Of a stretch of 64,000 nt of DNA, positions 1 through 10,139 are shown piece by piece. Positions within the stretch are counted from its first letter, which is position 1. Every line of letters begins with the position of its first letter. Both the position numbers and the translations under genes were made by a program. Source of the stretch: Saccharomycodes ludwigii (lineage: Eukaryota > Ascomycota > Saccharomycetes > Saccharomycodales > Saccharomycodaceae). The notes beneath the pieces were generated by a model, which saw nothing but the letters and a program-made list of their open reading frames with translations, was not told where the DNA came from and did no database searches. Location of the stretch: contig NC_060200.1 in NCBI RefSeq assembly GCF_020623625.1, forward strand, positions 1,852,501 to 1,916,500, in the 5' to 3' direction.

Positions 1-1020
1 GTGCTTAGTTTATAGTATTTTTCTTAATAGTTAAGAATAAATAGGTTACTTTATAGTAGTTTAAAATTATATAGTATATTTAGATATTTAATAAGAAGGT
101 TAGATATGCAGTAGAAAAGAAGGAAAAGAAAAGAAAAGAAAAGAAGAGAAGAGAAAAAACCCTGCCCCTATCAACTAATAAGAAAGTGGGAAAAAACAAA
201 GTATTAAAAATAGTATAAAAGTTATTAAATGTTTCTATATAGAAATCGTAGTGAACGTTAATTTTAAAGGGCGGTAATTAAAAAAAAAAAAAAAAAAATT
301 TCTTTTTTCTCTTTTTATTTTGTTCCTCGTTTTGTTTATGATAAACTTTATTGTTTTTAAATGTTATCTGCAAATGTTTCTGCGTTTAAGTTCCAAAATA
401 AAGTGGGAAAGAACAAACATCCCACTCTCAGATATACTTAAAAATGGCTGTAGAGAATCTAAGCATTAAAAAAAGAAAAAAGAAAATAAATATTAAGATG
501 GGAAATGTGCTTTTATTATTATTTAATACTTACCAAAACTGTTATGCTCCAGTTTTTAATGCAAGGATGTACATAAATGGATATGCAACAGCAGTTTACA
601 ATAAATAAATAAATAATAATAATAATAATAAACAGAATTGATTAAATATTATAATTTGTTTTACTTTAAATTAAGATCAGATTATTCTTATATTTATGAT
701 CCATTAATGCATATTTTTGTTAATGGCAAAGATTAAACCTATATTTTTTAGCCGCCCAAATAAACCCCCAATTTAATATATGTCCTTTTCCCCTCATTAA
801 CAACTTATATTAGCATATTTCCATCATTAGGATCATAAACTTAGCTTCTTATTGTTACCTAACTGAATCTTTAAGTTTTATCATTTCATTATACTTTACA
901 CATACTGATATATATATATAATTTTCTCTTTTCTTTTCCAAAATAATCAATTCTTAGATACATAAAGGTAAAATGTTGTAGATCAAACATAATTATATTT
1001 TTCAATCCTTAATTTTACCA
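1..1020. other. Intergenic, no gene recognised
   Basis: Very AT-rich DNA with A/G-rich and poly(A) tracts (about 110-155 and 280-300) and short AAT repeats near 605-632. The only ATG frame of any length is a 54-codon one at 444-608, which I do not recognise and do not call. It also holds the 3' flank of TIM12. Nothing else can be supported. Confidence 0.5.
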
Positions 1021-1338
1021 CTAATCGGCTTTAGGTGTCGTTTTAAAATTTTCATAATGTTTTAAATTTGAATCCGGACTAAAGCCCATACGCTGAGTAT
1101 ATGCACCCACATATCTATTAGCATAATGTATTTTTGCTATACACCTATCAATACAACACATTTCACCTTTAGTTAGATCATCTTCACCATATTCATCATG
1201 TGATATACATTTTTCTAAACAACTATATAACATTGTATTGAATGAAGTTTTCATTGCCTCATATTGGATGTTTGCAAACTTCATCTTAGTTTCATCAACT
1301 GTTAAATGCTGATCTAAAGTACCTAGAAAGACTGACAT
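1021..1338 (-). CDS. TIM12: Tim12, small Tim chaperone of the mitochondrial inner-membrane TIM22 translocase
   Basis: Predicted 105-residue small Tim protein of the mitochondrial intermembrane space. It should sit on the outer face of the inner membrane and hand carrier proteins from the Tim9-Tim10 chaperone to the TIM22 translocase. The family signature of twin CX3C motifs is visible (CLEKC and CCIDRC). The stretch between them (GEDDLTKGEMCC) and the C-terminal segment resemble S. cerevisiae Tim12 more than Tim10 or Tim9. I start at MSVFLG (ATG at 1338). A longer frame to 1425 would add a poly-lysine leader that is just the polyA tract of the 5' flank. It is divergent from PBY1, as in S. cerevisiae (YBR091C/YBR094W), but the PHO3/PHO5 genes found between them there are absent. 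Confidence 0.9.
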   Translation of the reverse strand: MSVFLGTLDQHLTVDETKMKFANIQYEAMKTSFNTMLYSCLEKCISHDEYGEDDLTKGEMCCIDRCIAKIHYANRYVGAYTQRMGFSPDSNLKHYENFKTTPKAD

Positions 1339-1864
1339 TTGTGTATGTTTATTTTGATGGTTAACCTGTTTTTCTTTTTTTTTTTTTTTTTTTTTATGAT
1401 AAATAAAAAAGAATGACAAAACCATTAAAAATAGATAATGATGACATTAATAACGCCTTATATATATATATATATATATATGTTTTCATTTTTAGAAACA
1501 AGAAAAGTAATACTAAAAGAAAAAATGAAAAAAAAATTAAAAATTTTATATGTACTTTGTGTATTATAATTTTTTTTTTTTGGTTTCTTTTCTTTTTCTT
1601 TTATTTTTCTTTTTCCATAAAAAAAGAATAAAAATTGAATTCCCGACAAAAAAAAATGACACAGTTTTAAAAAGAATAATAATCCATTTATTATTTAAAA
1701 AAAGTAAATAATAAAAAAGTTATCAAAAAAAAAAAAAATTTTTGTTTTATATAAAACAAGTACACCACACTAGAATTGGATACCCAAATTGAACTCAAAT
1801 ATATATATCTTTCTTCTTTAAGTAAACACAACCGGTAGAAAGAATATTACTATCCAAACACACA
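1339..1864. promoter_or_regulatory. Divergent promoter region TIM12/PBY1
   Basis: Shared upstream region of two divergent genes. It contains a long T run (about 1377-1395), a TA microsatellite (about 1460-1481) and a perfect 11-bp inverted repeat, TTTATTATTTA at 1687-1697 against TAAATAATAAA at 1705-1715. A short PBY1-start-like segment begins at 1413 (see findings). No specific factor site is convincing. Confidence 0.5.
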
Positions 1865-4090
1865 ATGACCAAGCCATTAAATATTTTAATCACAAATGAC
1901 GATGGTCCCTTAGATAACAACGTTTCACAATACATAAGACCCTTTGTTCAATATATTACCAAACACAGACCCAATTGGAATTTAGTAATTGTAGTTCCAA
2001 ATATCCAAAGATCATGGATTGGCAAAGCTCACTTTGCCGATAAAGAACTAACTGCCACCTTTATATATTCTGATCCAAACAGCACTGATAATAAATTTTT
2101 AGGTCCGTTTAATCGTCCTCAAGTGGAAAATTCAAAATTTAAATTCAAACCTAATATTTCCGGCTCCAAAGATTCAGAAAAAATACCACAAAATAGTATC
2201 GAATGGTGTTTACTTGATGGAACTCCAGCTTCGTGTGCAGACATCGGTTGCAATCATGTTTCAAACATTGAACATTTTGATTTAGTTATATCAGGGCCTA
2301 ACGTTGGGAGAAATACCTCTAGACCATATGCCACTTCATCTGGTACTGTAGGTGCAGCTTTTGAAGCTTGTATTACCGGTAATACTAGGGCAATTGCCTT
2401 GTCCTGGGCATATTATAATACTCAAATTACTGTTGATGAAGAATCTTTTGAAACAGTTAGTAGATTGTCTTGCGATGTCATCGAGTCATTATTGAAATCT
2501 TGGGATTATGAAAATAAAGTCGATGTTTATAGTGTCAATGTACCGCTTTACCCCGGTATTCGATATGAGGATACAAAAGCGGTTTTTGCTCCATTGGCAC
2601 AAAATAGCTGGACAAGTGTTTTTACTAATTATGAAGAAGAAGATGATAATGATGAAAATGATAATGGTGGTGCTATTAAGTTTAAATGGGATCCCGACTA
2701 CACATTTAGCAGAAACACAGTCTTGAATAGCGAGGGCATAAACGACGGGAAGCTGGTGGAAAGTAAAATGTGCACAATTACTCCCTTACGTGCTTCATTC
2801 CATGTGAGCTTAAATGATGAACATTTTGGAAAAGAACTGATATATCATTCGTTATTGGACACTACTTCGAGTAGTGACGTTGCGGTTTTGACTATTAACC
2901 CCAAAGAGTATATTGCCGAACCACTTACAGTTTCTATAAAAAAATATTTGCCCACTTTGCCCATAATCAAAGCGGAATCGATCGAACCTTTTTTCGATAA
3001 GTTTACTAGGATTTTCCAATATGGAGAATATGAACAAATCGACGCTTCGAAACTACATAGCGGCGTTTTACATTATTTTGCAAACACCTTTATTTATCGA
3101 AAGGCTTTAATTAGAAAACAATACTTAACACAAACCATAAACACCTTCACTGCCAAAAACCCCACTTCTATTTTGAAAACTGCCTACATGGAATCTTTTA
3201 ACATTGATGTGGATTATGCAGAATTTTTAGATGATGCCTTAGACGAGGCATGGGAGCTAAGACAGGAATTGGAAGATCCTAAGAATAATAAATGGTGGAT
3301 TTTGAAACCAAGTATGAGCGATAAAGCACAAGGTATTAGAGTTTTTAAAACTGTTAGAGATTTACAAGCAATTTTCGACTCCTTTGATGAAGAGGAAATT
3401 GAGGGGGAGAATACTAGTGAAAACAAGATTATCACATCGCAATTGCGTCATTTTATTGTTCAGGAATATCTACAAGCCCCATTATTGTTAAATAATAGAA
3501 AATTCCATATAAGGTGTTATATTATTGCGAAAGGATGTTTGAAGGTTATGGTATATGAAAGGATGCTAGCATTATTTGCGTCAACAGAATTCAAGAATCT
3601 TTCGGTTGATAACTATAATGTGTTAAGTGCTGAGGATTTATCTTGCCATTTAACAAACACATGTCTACAAGAAACAGACAAAGTTAAAGAAATTGACCCA
3701 GTCAGGGAATTTGATACTTTGGATGAGATATCTGCCGAGAATAAAGAAAATATTAAGCAGCAGATTCGTGAGATTGCACATGATACATTTTTGGCTGCAG
3801 TCAATGCAAATAGATTGAATTTCCAACCTTTAGAAAATGCGTTTGAAATATACGGTGTCGATTTCTTAGTTGATAGGGATTATAAAGTTAAATTGCTAGA
3901 AGTTAATGCTTATCCAGACTTTAAACAAACAGGAGATGCTCTGAAGAATTTGATTTTTGAGTTGTTTGACAATGTCACACAGACTTGTATTGCTCCAATT
4001 TTTCAAAAAAAAGAGGACGAAGACATTGTAGGTGATATAAAACTCAATAATTTCACAACCGTCTTGGATGAGTCTATTCATGATTGGTAA
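1865..4090 (+). CDS. PBY1: Pby1-like SurE / tubulin-tyrosine-ligase fusion protein
   Basis: 741-residue two-domain protein. Residues 1 to about 350 form a SurE-type survival-protein phosphatase domain, with the metal-binding NDD motif in ITNDDGPL near the N terminus and the SGPNVGRNT segment. Residues about 400-741 form a tubulin-tyrosine-ligase-like ATP-grasp domain (WWILKPSMSDKAQGIRVF, FHIRCYI, and the C-terminal VKLLEVNAYPDF metal/ATP site). This fusion is typical of Pby1, a P-body-associated protein of S. cerevisiae whose enzymatic substrate I cannot state. The acidic stretch EEEDDNDENDN (about 258-268) is an insert in the first domain. The ATG at 1865 gives the full SurE start. Synteny with TIM12, RXT2 and YBR096W supports orthology. 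Confidence 0.93.
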   Translation: MTKPLNILITNDDGPLDNNVSQYIRPFVQYITKHRPNWNLVIVVPNIQRSWIGKAHFADKELTATFIYSDPNSTDNKFLGPFNRPQVENSKFKFKPNISGSKDSEKIPQNSIEWCLLDGTPASCADIGCNHVSNIEHFDLVISGPNVGRNTSRPYATSSGTVGAAFEACITGNTRAIALSWAYYNTQITVDEESFETVSRLSCDVIESLLKSWDYENKVDVYSVNVPLYPGIRYEDTKAVFAPLAQNSWTSVFTNYEEEDDNDENDNGGAIKFKWDPDYTFSRNTVLNSEGINDGKLVESKMCTITPLRASFHVSLNDEHFGKELIYHSLLDTTSSSDVAVLTINPKEYIAEPLTVSIKKYLPTLPIIKAESIEPFFDKFTRIFQYGEYEQIDASKLHSGVLHYFANTFIYRKALIRKQYLTQTINTFTAKNPTSILKTAYMESFNIDVDYAEFLDDALDEAWELRQELEDPKNNKWWILKPSMSDKAQGIRVFKTVRDLQAIFDSFDEEEIEGENTSENKIITSQLRHFIVQEYLQAPLLLNNRKFHIRCYIIAKGCLKVMVYERMLALFASTEFKNLSVDNYNVLSAEDLSCHLTNTCLQETDKVKEIDPVREFDTLDEISAENKENIKQQIREIAHDTFLAAVNANRLNFQPLENAFEIYGVDFLVDRDYKVKLLEVNAYPDFKQTGDALKNLIFELFDNVTQTCIAPIFQKKEDEDIVGDIKLNNFTTVLDESIHDW

Positions 4091-4257
4091 CTTTTCGGTA
4101 TTCGCGTATTTGCACTGCCTTTTATTTTTATATCCTCTATTTGTTTATTTGGGTTATACAACTTATTTTTCCTTTTTAGCTGACCTCTTATATATATATA
4201 TATATATACTGTATAACATATGATTTTGCCCACCTGGCTCGATAAATGATTAGGTTA

Positions 4258-5709
4258 TTATGTGTTTTCAACATCATCCGTATCATCTTCAGATTGCTTA
4301 GGGTTCCCCTGATTATCATTAACCTCTTCATTTTTGGATTCGTCTGCTACCGTTAAATTAGTTGTTGCACTAATCAAGCTTCTTTTTACTATTTTTAATT
4401 GGGATGGAATAGTAACATCGTCTTCAGGAATATTGGCGTATTCTTTAGCCCAACTGACAATTCTTGATCTTATACGCTCAGCTTTAAATAAAGCTAATCT
4501 AATTTTTTGCAAATTTTTAATAAACTCTTGGTTCCGTTGTAATACAATCTGAGTCAGTTGCCTGGTATTTTCCACATCATCTTCAGTTATTGGTGATTCA
4601 GAATCAGTGGCTAGTCCTATTAGCTTTTCCAGTAATGATGATGTTTTATATTGTGGTAGAGCAAAAAAGGCATCATCATCATCATCATCGTTATCATCAC
4701 CAGCGTTGCTTTCCCGCACCCCAATACGAGTCTCGTTTGCAATAATACTGGTTGAAGTGGCAACATTTTGCTCATCCGTTTGTATGTTTCCAAGAGAATC
4801 ATCTCCGTCCTTTGAATTTAACCCCGTATTCGTACAGTTGTTTCTGGCACTTGCCGCCTCCCCAGTTTCTTTATCTTCCGTGGCAATGATGTTTATAGTA
4901 TTATCGCCCTTGGGTATATACTCTGCATTTTCGTCTACATGTAGATTATGATCGTAGTCGGGTAGTTGAATTTTATGACACAGGTAAGGTAAGGGGTCAT
5001 CTTCAAGAAAAACATTTAACAAATCAGAAAAACTGGATGAAGATAATTGGGCTTTTTCAATCATTAGGGCAGTTTGTAATTCCAACAATCGTAAAATTTT
5101 ATTGTTCATAAAAGTTCTTTTGATGGGTTGGTGAGTGACCACATCACTTAATGATTCAATAGGTCTTAAAATTTCTTCGACATGGGCAATAGTATTTAGG
5201 TCTATAATATTTTCACCATCGTCACCATCCTCTTCTTTTCCTTCTTCATTATGTTCCTCCTCATCATCATCAGTACTGCTGCCACCACCACTACTAGAAA
5301 TTTGGGTGAAATTGTTTAATTTTCTTTTCTTGTTATTGTCACTGAGCCTATTTGTCCTCGTTAGAAGTTTATGTTCTGAACCATTATAGAAAACCACATT
5401 TTCGTATAAATCGGTGTTTAATTTTCTCCTAGAAACGAAATTGCTGCCTTGTAATAGTTTATTACCCCTATTAGTTGACTCATTTGATGAAACTCTTGGG
5501 TATATATAATTGGAGTTAGGTCTCCTTTCATAGTGCGGAAAATTACCACTTCTTTGTTTAATAACATGCCTGGTAAAGTTACTAGTTAGTAATTGTTCAT
5601 TATCACTCTCGACTTGTGTTTTTTGGTTATTATTATTGTTGTTTAATATTGTTGGTGAAGAACCAGCAGTATGGTTCTGATAAGGTTGCTTCTGTATTTT
5701 TGCATCCAT
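4258..5709 (-). CDS. RXT2: Rxt2-like subunit of the Rpd3L histone deacetylase complex
   Basis: 483-residue nuclear protein. The conserved Rxt2 N-terminal region is recognisable in two blocks: NVVFYNGSEHKLL with a basic tail, and the segment from EEILRPIESLSDVV through LLELQTALMIEKAQL to DPLPYLCHKIQLPDYDHNL. In S. cerevisiae Rxt2 belongs to the large Rpd3 (Rpd3L) deacetylase complex. Acidic runs (STDDDEEEHNEEG, DDNDDDDDDAFF) and an Asn-rich N terminus are low complexity. I start at MDAKIQKQ (5709). The frame continues upstream to 5778 only as a Lys-rich translation of the A14 tract and leader. The neighbour order PBY1-RXT2-YBR096W matches chromosome II of S. cerevisiae. Confidence 0.85.
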   Translation of the reverse strand: MDAKIQKQPYQNHTAGSSPTILNNNNNNQKTQVESDNEQLLTSNFTRHVIKQRSGNFPHYERRPNSNYIYPRVSSNESTNRGNKLLQGSNFVSRRKLNTDLYENVVFYNGSEHKLLTRTNRLSDNNKKRKLNNFTQISSSGGGSSTDDDEEEHNEEGKEEDGDDGENIIDLNTIAHVEEILRPIESLSDVVTHQPIKRTFMNNKILRLLELQTALMIEKAQLSSSSFSDLLNVFLEDDPLPYLCHKIQLPDYDHNLHVDENAEYIPKGDNTINIIATEDKETGEAASARNNCTNTGLNSKDGDDSLGNIQTDEQNVATSTSIIANETRIGVRESNAGDDNDDDDDDAFFALPQYKTSSLLEKLIGLATDSESPITEDDVENTRQLTQIVLQRNQEFIKNLQKIRLALFKAERIRSRIVSWAKEYANIPEDDVTIPSQLKIVKRSLISATTNLTVADESKNEEVNDNQGNPKQSEDDTDDVENT

Positions 5710-6078
5710 ATTTAGTTTTTTTTTTTTTTTCTGTTTTTCTTTCTTTCTTTCTTTTAACTTTTTTTTTCTTTCTTTCAAAATAAGACAATAAATAAAAATA
5801 TTTTTTCATTCAAAAAAGAAAGAAAGAAATAAATAAATCGATATCTAAAACAACAAGGTTCAAAAAAAGTTTTTTTTATTTTTTTTTATTTTTTTTTAAT
5901 TTTTTTTAATTTTTTTTTCTTTTCCTAAAAAAATTTTTTCCACAATTTTTTTCTTTCTCCAATTTTAACAAAGTGTGTTGCCTATTTACATGTAAATATT
6001 TCTTATGAAACGTAATAGACCAATCTTTTCTAACCCAAAGTCAAGGTTGTATTGACAAATAATAATAATACTATAGCC
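5710..6078. promoter_or_regulatory. Divergent promoter region RXT2/YBR096W-like
   Basis: Leader and promoter of two divergent genes. It is dominated by T-rich runs with single A interruptions (about 5870-5945) and a 14-base T tract at 5716-5729, which in RXT2 sense is an A14 tract ending 6 bases before the ATG. No defined factor site seen. Confidence 0.45.
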
Positions 6079-6756
6079 ATGATTGGTAAAATATTAATTA
6101 TAATTTTTGCTGCGATTAATTACAAAGCACTACCATTAGCGTATTATGTTAGATTTTATCATACTGTGTTGATCGCTTTGGTTATACCATACTACTCGAA
6201 AGGTGCTAGTAACCCTTTGATCAAAAAGTTGAGTGATAACAAATATGGTTGTTTTTCCCATACTATAATGAACAGTTATAATTCCATACTTGAAACTGAT
6301 ATGTACCTGCATAAAAGCAACAGTACCTATTTTGTTGATATGGATATTGCTAGAACTGAATTAATGAGTAAGATATTCAATAAAATTTTCATGAAGATGA
6401 GGAAATGGCCTTATGTCCCAGTTGCATCAATTACAGCAGTTTTCAAAAAAGAAATTAGACCATTGGAAAAGTTTAGAATTGAAAGTAATATTTTATGTTG
6501 GGATGAAAAGTGGATCTATGTTGTTTGTAAATTTTATAAGCATAAAGATGTGTTATGTACCTATGGATTGACTCAATATGTTATTAAAGATGGCAGAAAA
6601 ACCATTTACCCTAAAGATGCTTTAGAAACTTGTGGATTATATAACGAGGAAGTTGCTGCTATTTCTGCCAAAAACCTGAAAATTTTGGTTGAGGAAAATG
6701 GGTTGACACATCCTGAGAAATTGATTTCTTTGGAACATAGATTTGAGAGAATTTGA
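6079..6756 (+). CDS. YBR096W-like THEM6/hot-dog family protein
   Basis: 225-residue protein with an N-terminal hydrophobic anchor (IGKILIIIFAAINYKALPLAYYVRFY) followed by a region typical of the THEM6-type thioesterase-like (hot-dog fold) family: the DMDIARTELMSKIF, IEVKIL-like and FKKEIRPLEKFRIESNILCWDEKWIYV blocks. The S. cerevisiae counterpart YBR096W is a small uncharacterised membrane-associated (ER) protein of similar length. No enzymatic activity can be claimed. The frame extends nine codons upstream to a TTG at 6052, but the first ATG, at 6079, gives the expected membrane-anchor start. It follows RXT2 head to head, as in S. cerevisiae. Confidence 0.8.
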   Translation: MIGKILIIIFAAINYKALPLAYYVRFYHTVLIALVIPYYSKGASNPLIKKLSDNKYGCFSHTIMNSYNSILETDMYLHKSNSTYFVDMDIARTELMSKIFNKIFMKMRKWPYVPVASITAVFKKEIRPLEKFRIESNILCWDEKWIYVVCKFYKHKDVLCTYGLTQYVIKDGRKTIYPKDALETCGLYNEEVAAISAKNLKILVEENGLTHPEKLISLEHRFERI

Positions 6757-8173
6757 ACATGACTTTACACGAATGGTAAAATTTACAATGGGGGCAAAAG
6801 GCAACTATTTTTTATTTTCTGGTTGGGCCACGTGAGTAACTTTATAATTAATAAATCGTTCTATATTTGGGAATCGTAAACAGTTATAAATAAATAAAGA
6901 AGATGAAAGGCCTAGCCTTATATTTAAGCAACAAGATAGAATTCCTTTTTTTTTTTATGATAAGATAATTTTAGAATATCCATGGCTTTGGATTATATTA
7001 GTAATTCTTTATGTACTATTCATTTGTTTACTTATCATCTTTTTTTTATTTATTTACTACATTAGTTTTTAACCGTTACCGATAGGTCTACAGTGTTTTC
7101 TTAAACAAACAGAAAATCCAAAAAGGAAAAAGAAAAAGAAAAAGAAAAAATCAGCTTGTTAAATTTTATTCCATATTGTTTAAATATATTACATACTTTT
7201 TACATGAAACAATAGAATTTGGTACTATTATTCTGTAAGCCATGGTGCTGTAATATTACCTTTTTCGTATTTATAAAGTTTATTTATTTACTTTTTCTTT
7301 TTTCTTTTTTCACACTTCGTAAATTTAACTGACAAACAAAAAGGAGTTCTTTTCTAATGGTGAAAATTTTATATTTCTGTTTAGTCAACCAATAAAGTAC
7401 CTATAAGATTTTACATTTTTTGTTCAATTCGAAAAGAAAAAAATAAAATTTAAAACGCACAATAACAAATAAAAAAACCAACAAAAAGTAAATAAACAAA
7501 AATAAACAAAACAAATAAACAAATAAAGCAAACATATAAAGTACCACCAAATAGACATGCATAGGAAAAAAAAAAAATAATTAATATCAAGCAAATAATC
7601 TAGGAACTACTGCAATAATATGTACTCAATTAAAAAAAATATTATCATATATAAACAAAGAAGCAATTGTAGACAAAGACTATAGAAAAAAAAAAAAAAA
7701 AAAAAAAAAAAGAAAATTTTTTTAATATATTAGTCTAATTTTAACAATTAAAGAAATGCTTTTGAACTGTCCCTCTTTTCCTCTTTTGTCTTGCTGTTAA
7801 TTATTTTTCAATTAATCCATTATGCTCTTATTTTTTAATCAATCATGTTTTTTCTTTCTTTTTTATTTTTTAAAAAAAAAAAAAAAATACTCAGTCAAGA
7901 TTCAAGTCTTTTGAAGATCGTATTATATATCTTTATTAAAATAATAAATCAAGGTATTCAGCACCATAATCTATACGCATTTTTCAAATATTTTATTTTT
8001 TTATTAGGTATTATTTTAGCATTATCGTATTCTCTATATAATTTTATCCATTTCAAAAGAAAAAAAAAGAAAAAAAAAAAAAAAATTAATAAATACCAAT
8101 TTAGATATAAAAAGACAGTCGAACTGATTATTTTCCTCGTCAAATATTATATTCCGCTGCTTTCCCTAACAAA
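6757..8173. other. Intergenic 1.4 kb, no gene recognised
   Basis: AT-rich DNA. It holds a CACGTG E-box at 6829-6834 (Cbf1/Pho4-type core), A/AG-rich tracts near 7120-7150, a poly(A) run of about 29 near 7686-7710, and poly(A) runs near 8058-8085 just upstream of the next gene. A 110-codon frame overlapping the next start (7845-8177) is Lys/Phe-rich translation of these tracts and is not called. The synteny with S. cerevisiae chromosome II ends here. Confidence 0.5.
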
Positions 8174-9193
8174 ATGACAATCGAATCCAATGTCAATTTT
8201 TCTCAATTATATGAGCATTTATATAGCAATTCTACTTCTTCAACAAATGCTTCTACTGTCACAACCATAGACCCAACCTGTGACATATCAGATAAAACTA
8301 AAAATAACAAACTCACCAAAAACTTTATTATGGATGATAAAAATGCCATCTATACGAAAAATACGAGCACACCTGTTTTATCCAATCTCACTGTTGGCGC
8401 TACCGTTAAGCCTGCTCAAGAAAAAAGTATGAATATTCAAACTAGTTCTGAAGGAGAAAAGAACAGTGACCAAATAAGCTCGTCACCAGAAATAGACTCT
8501 GTTTTCGATAAAACACTTCCATTTCTTGACTGCTCCAGTGAAACTGAAGTAGATGATGATTACGAACAAAACAACCCAACATTAAACGGTAAAAGTAAGA
8601 CAAAGAATGGAAATTTACAAAAAACATTTTATAATAAGGACAACAGCGCCAGCAGTACGTATCCATTTAGGAAATTAAGTGGTGTTGGTATAAATAATGA
8701 TAAAATAATAAGTCCCGACACAAAAAAGGTAAGGAAACCTATTTTGCGAATATCTAAATCTAATCAACTGAACTATATTGTTTTTTCCTCTACTGATTCA
8801 ATACAAGATGCCACTATATTTGGCACGCAAATTAACATACACAGATTTTTATCTCCTGAACCATCTTCAGCCGATATACCATTACCTTCTAATGAATTTG
8901 AAAGTGTGAGCATTAGGATTAATAGAGATGTTAAGGAGAGCTTTAAACGAAGAAAACGGATCGAAGATAAAGGCGGTTATTATGAGTTGGCACCAACCTC
9001 GCCATTAACCAAAAGCAATTACAGTAACGAAGACTGTCAAAACGAAGCTTGTAATATACCAATAACAAATGATGGTTGTAACAATACCACTAATGGAGAT
9101 ATGGATGAGTTTGCAATTATAAGAGCCTATGGATTTGAATTTCCTTGTATTAGTACTAAAAGTAAAACCCGTCACATTCGCTGGAATTTTTAA
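8174..9193 (+). CDS. Uncharacterised Ser/Asn-rich protein
   Basis: 339-residue protein that I do not recognise. It looks real: the ATG at 8174 begins a long frame with normal codon use and no homopolymer-driven residues. Most of it is Ser/Thr/Asn-rich and probably disordered, with an acidic cluster (CSSETEVDDDYE near residues 118-130). The better-ordered part is residues about 190-260 (RKPILRISKSNQLNYIVFSS through IHRFLSPEPSSADIPL), followed by a basic patch KESFKRRKRI that could act as a nuclear localisation signal. The C terminus ends in RHIRWNF. No membrane segment or signal peptide is visible. It lies at a synteny break between a chromosome II-like block and RAX1, so position gives no clue to its function. 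Confidence 0.65.
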   Translation: MTIESNVNFSQLYEHLYSNSTSSTNASTVTTIDPTCDISDKTKNNKLTKNFIMDDKNAIYTKNTSTPVLSNLTVGATVKPAQEKSMNIQTSSEGEKNSDQISSSPEIDSVFDKTLPFLDCSSETEVDDDYEQNNPTLNGKSKTKNGNLQKTFYNKDNSASSTYPFRKLSGVGINNDKIISPDTKKVRKPILRISKSNQLNYIVFSSTDSIQDATIFGTQINIHRFLSPEPSSADIPLPSNEFESVSIRINRDVKESFKRRKRIEDKGGYYELAPTSPLTKSNYSNEDCQNEACNIPITNDGCNNTTNGDMDEFAIIRAYGFEFPCISTKSKTRHIRWNF

Positions 9194-9688
9194 TGTCAAA
9201 AATAGATTTAAGAAATGGAAAGTTTATTGCCTTATTACTAACTTTTGTTACTTTTTCTATTTTTTTTTTGTTTCCCTTTTAATTGTGTTTTTCTAATTTT
9301 TTTATTTTATTTTATTTTTTTGCTTATGTTGTATTTTTACGGTGAATTAGGAATATTGTATTATGGTTGTCTTAATATGTATGATACCTCTTTGAATGTA
9401 GTTTTTAATTAATTCATTTTACATTTCAATTTTAGGGTGTTAATTTGATCTTTTTATTTTATTTTTTGGTGTAATATTTGTTTGTATGTAAATAAAAGGT
9501 ATAATAAGTGTATAAACATTAAAAATTATCGCTATTATTATTATCATTTGTATTTATAATAGAAAATTTTAAATTTTAATGGGAACAAGGCTAGATGGGG
9601 GGGGTTTTTATTTAAGATTTAGTCTGTGGATATACATATATGGATATGTATATATTATTAGGACATTAATTTATAATTTCAGTACCAA

Positions 9689-9727
<39 letters not shown>

Positions 9728-10139
9728 TAAAATGCAATTAAAAAGACTTAACAGTCTCTTTTCCCTTTTAGATAAAAAATCTGCAAAAACACTAAAGTTG
9801 TCAAGATTGACATACTTTAAATACTTTTTTATTTAGTATTGACTTTAAGATATATCTCTTTGCAATGTTAAAACAAATAGTTCCATAAATTATCGAAACT
9901 AATAGTTTTCATTAACCACATAAATAAGCTTAATTATACAATGAAATTCACTAATATTGTTTGTATCATTCTTAAAATATACATTATATGTTTGATTTTT
10001 ATCAAACATCCAACTTGAGATCACACTAGTATATTCTTTCCCCACATATAAACAGTCTTTTTTTTGGACGTGGCACAAGGAATAGACTCTTACCGAATTT
10101 ATTGTTACTTACATAATGATAGGTAAAAGAAAAAAAAAA
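9194..10139. other. Intergenic, left part of a 2.36-kb gene-free stretch
   Basis: No protein gene is supported. It contains a T34 run at 9691-9724, a short G7 run near 9598-9604 and a perfect hairpin with 9-bp arms ATGTTTGAT (9988-9996) and ATCAAACAT (10001-10009) around a TTTT loop. A TACTAAC heptamer at 9236-9242 has no partnering 5' splice site and is probably chance. Confidence 0.45.

Noticed and set aside
526-534. ATACTTACC, the 5' end of U1 snRNA
   Set aside because: Downstream sequence folds as a short AAAACTG/CAGTTTT hairpin with none of the U1 stem-loop features; a 9-base match is likely chance in this AT-rich window.
444-608. 54-codon ATG frame (MAVENLSIKKRKKK...) in the left flank
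   Set aside because: No recognisable family, short, Lys-rich start from an A tract, and no supporting context.
6829-6834. CACGTG as a point centromere CDEI
   Set aside because: No AT-rich CDEII followed by a CCGAA-type CDEIII on either side.
7845-8177. 110-codon frame overlapping the 8174 gene
   Set aside because: Its residues are mostly Phe/Lys/Ile translations of poly(T) and poly(A), and it overlaps the start of a better gene.
9236-9242. TACTAAC as a branch site of a further intron
   Set aside because: No GTATGT donor at a useful upstream distance on the same strand, and the preceding gene already ends cleanly with a stop at 9193.
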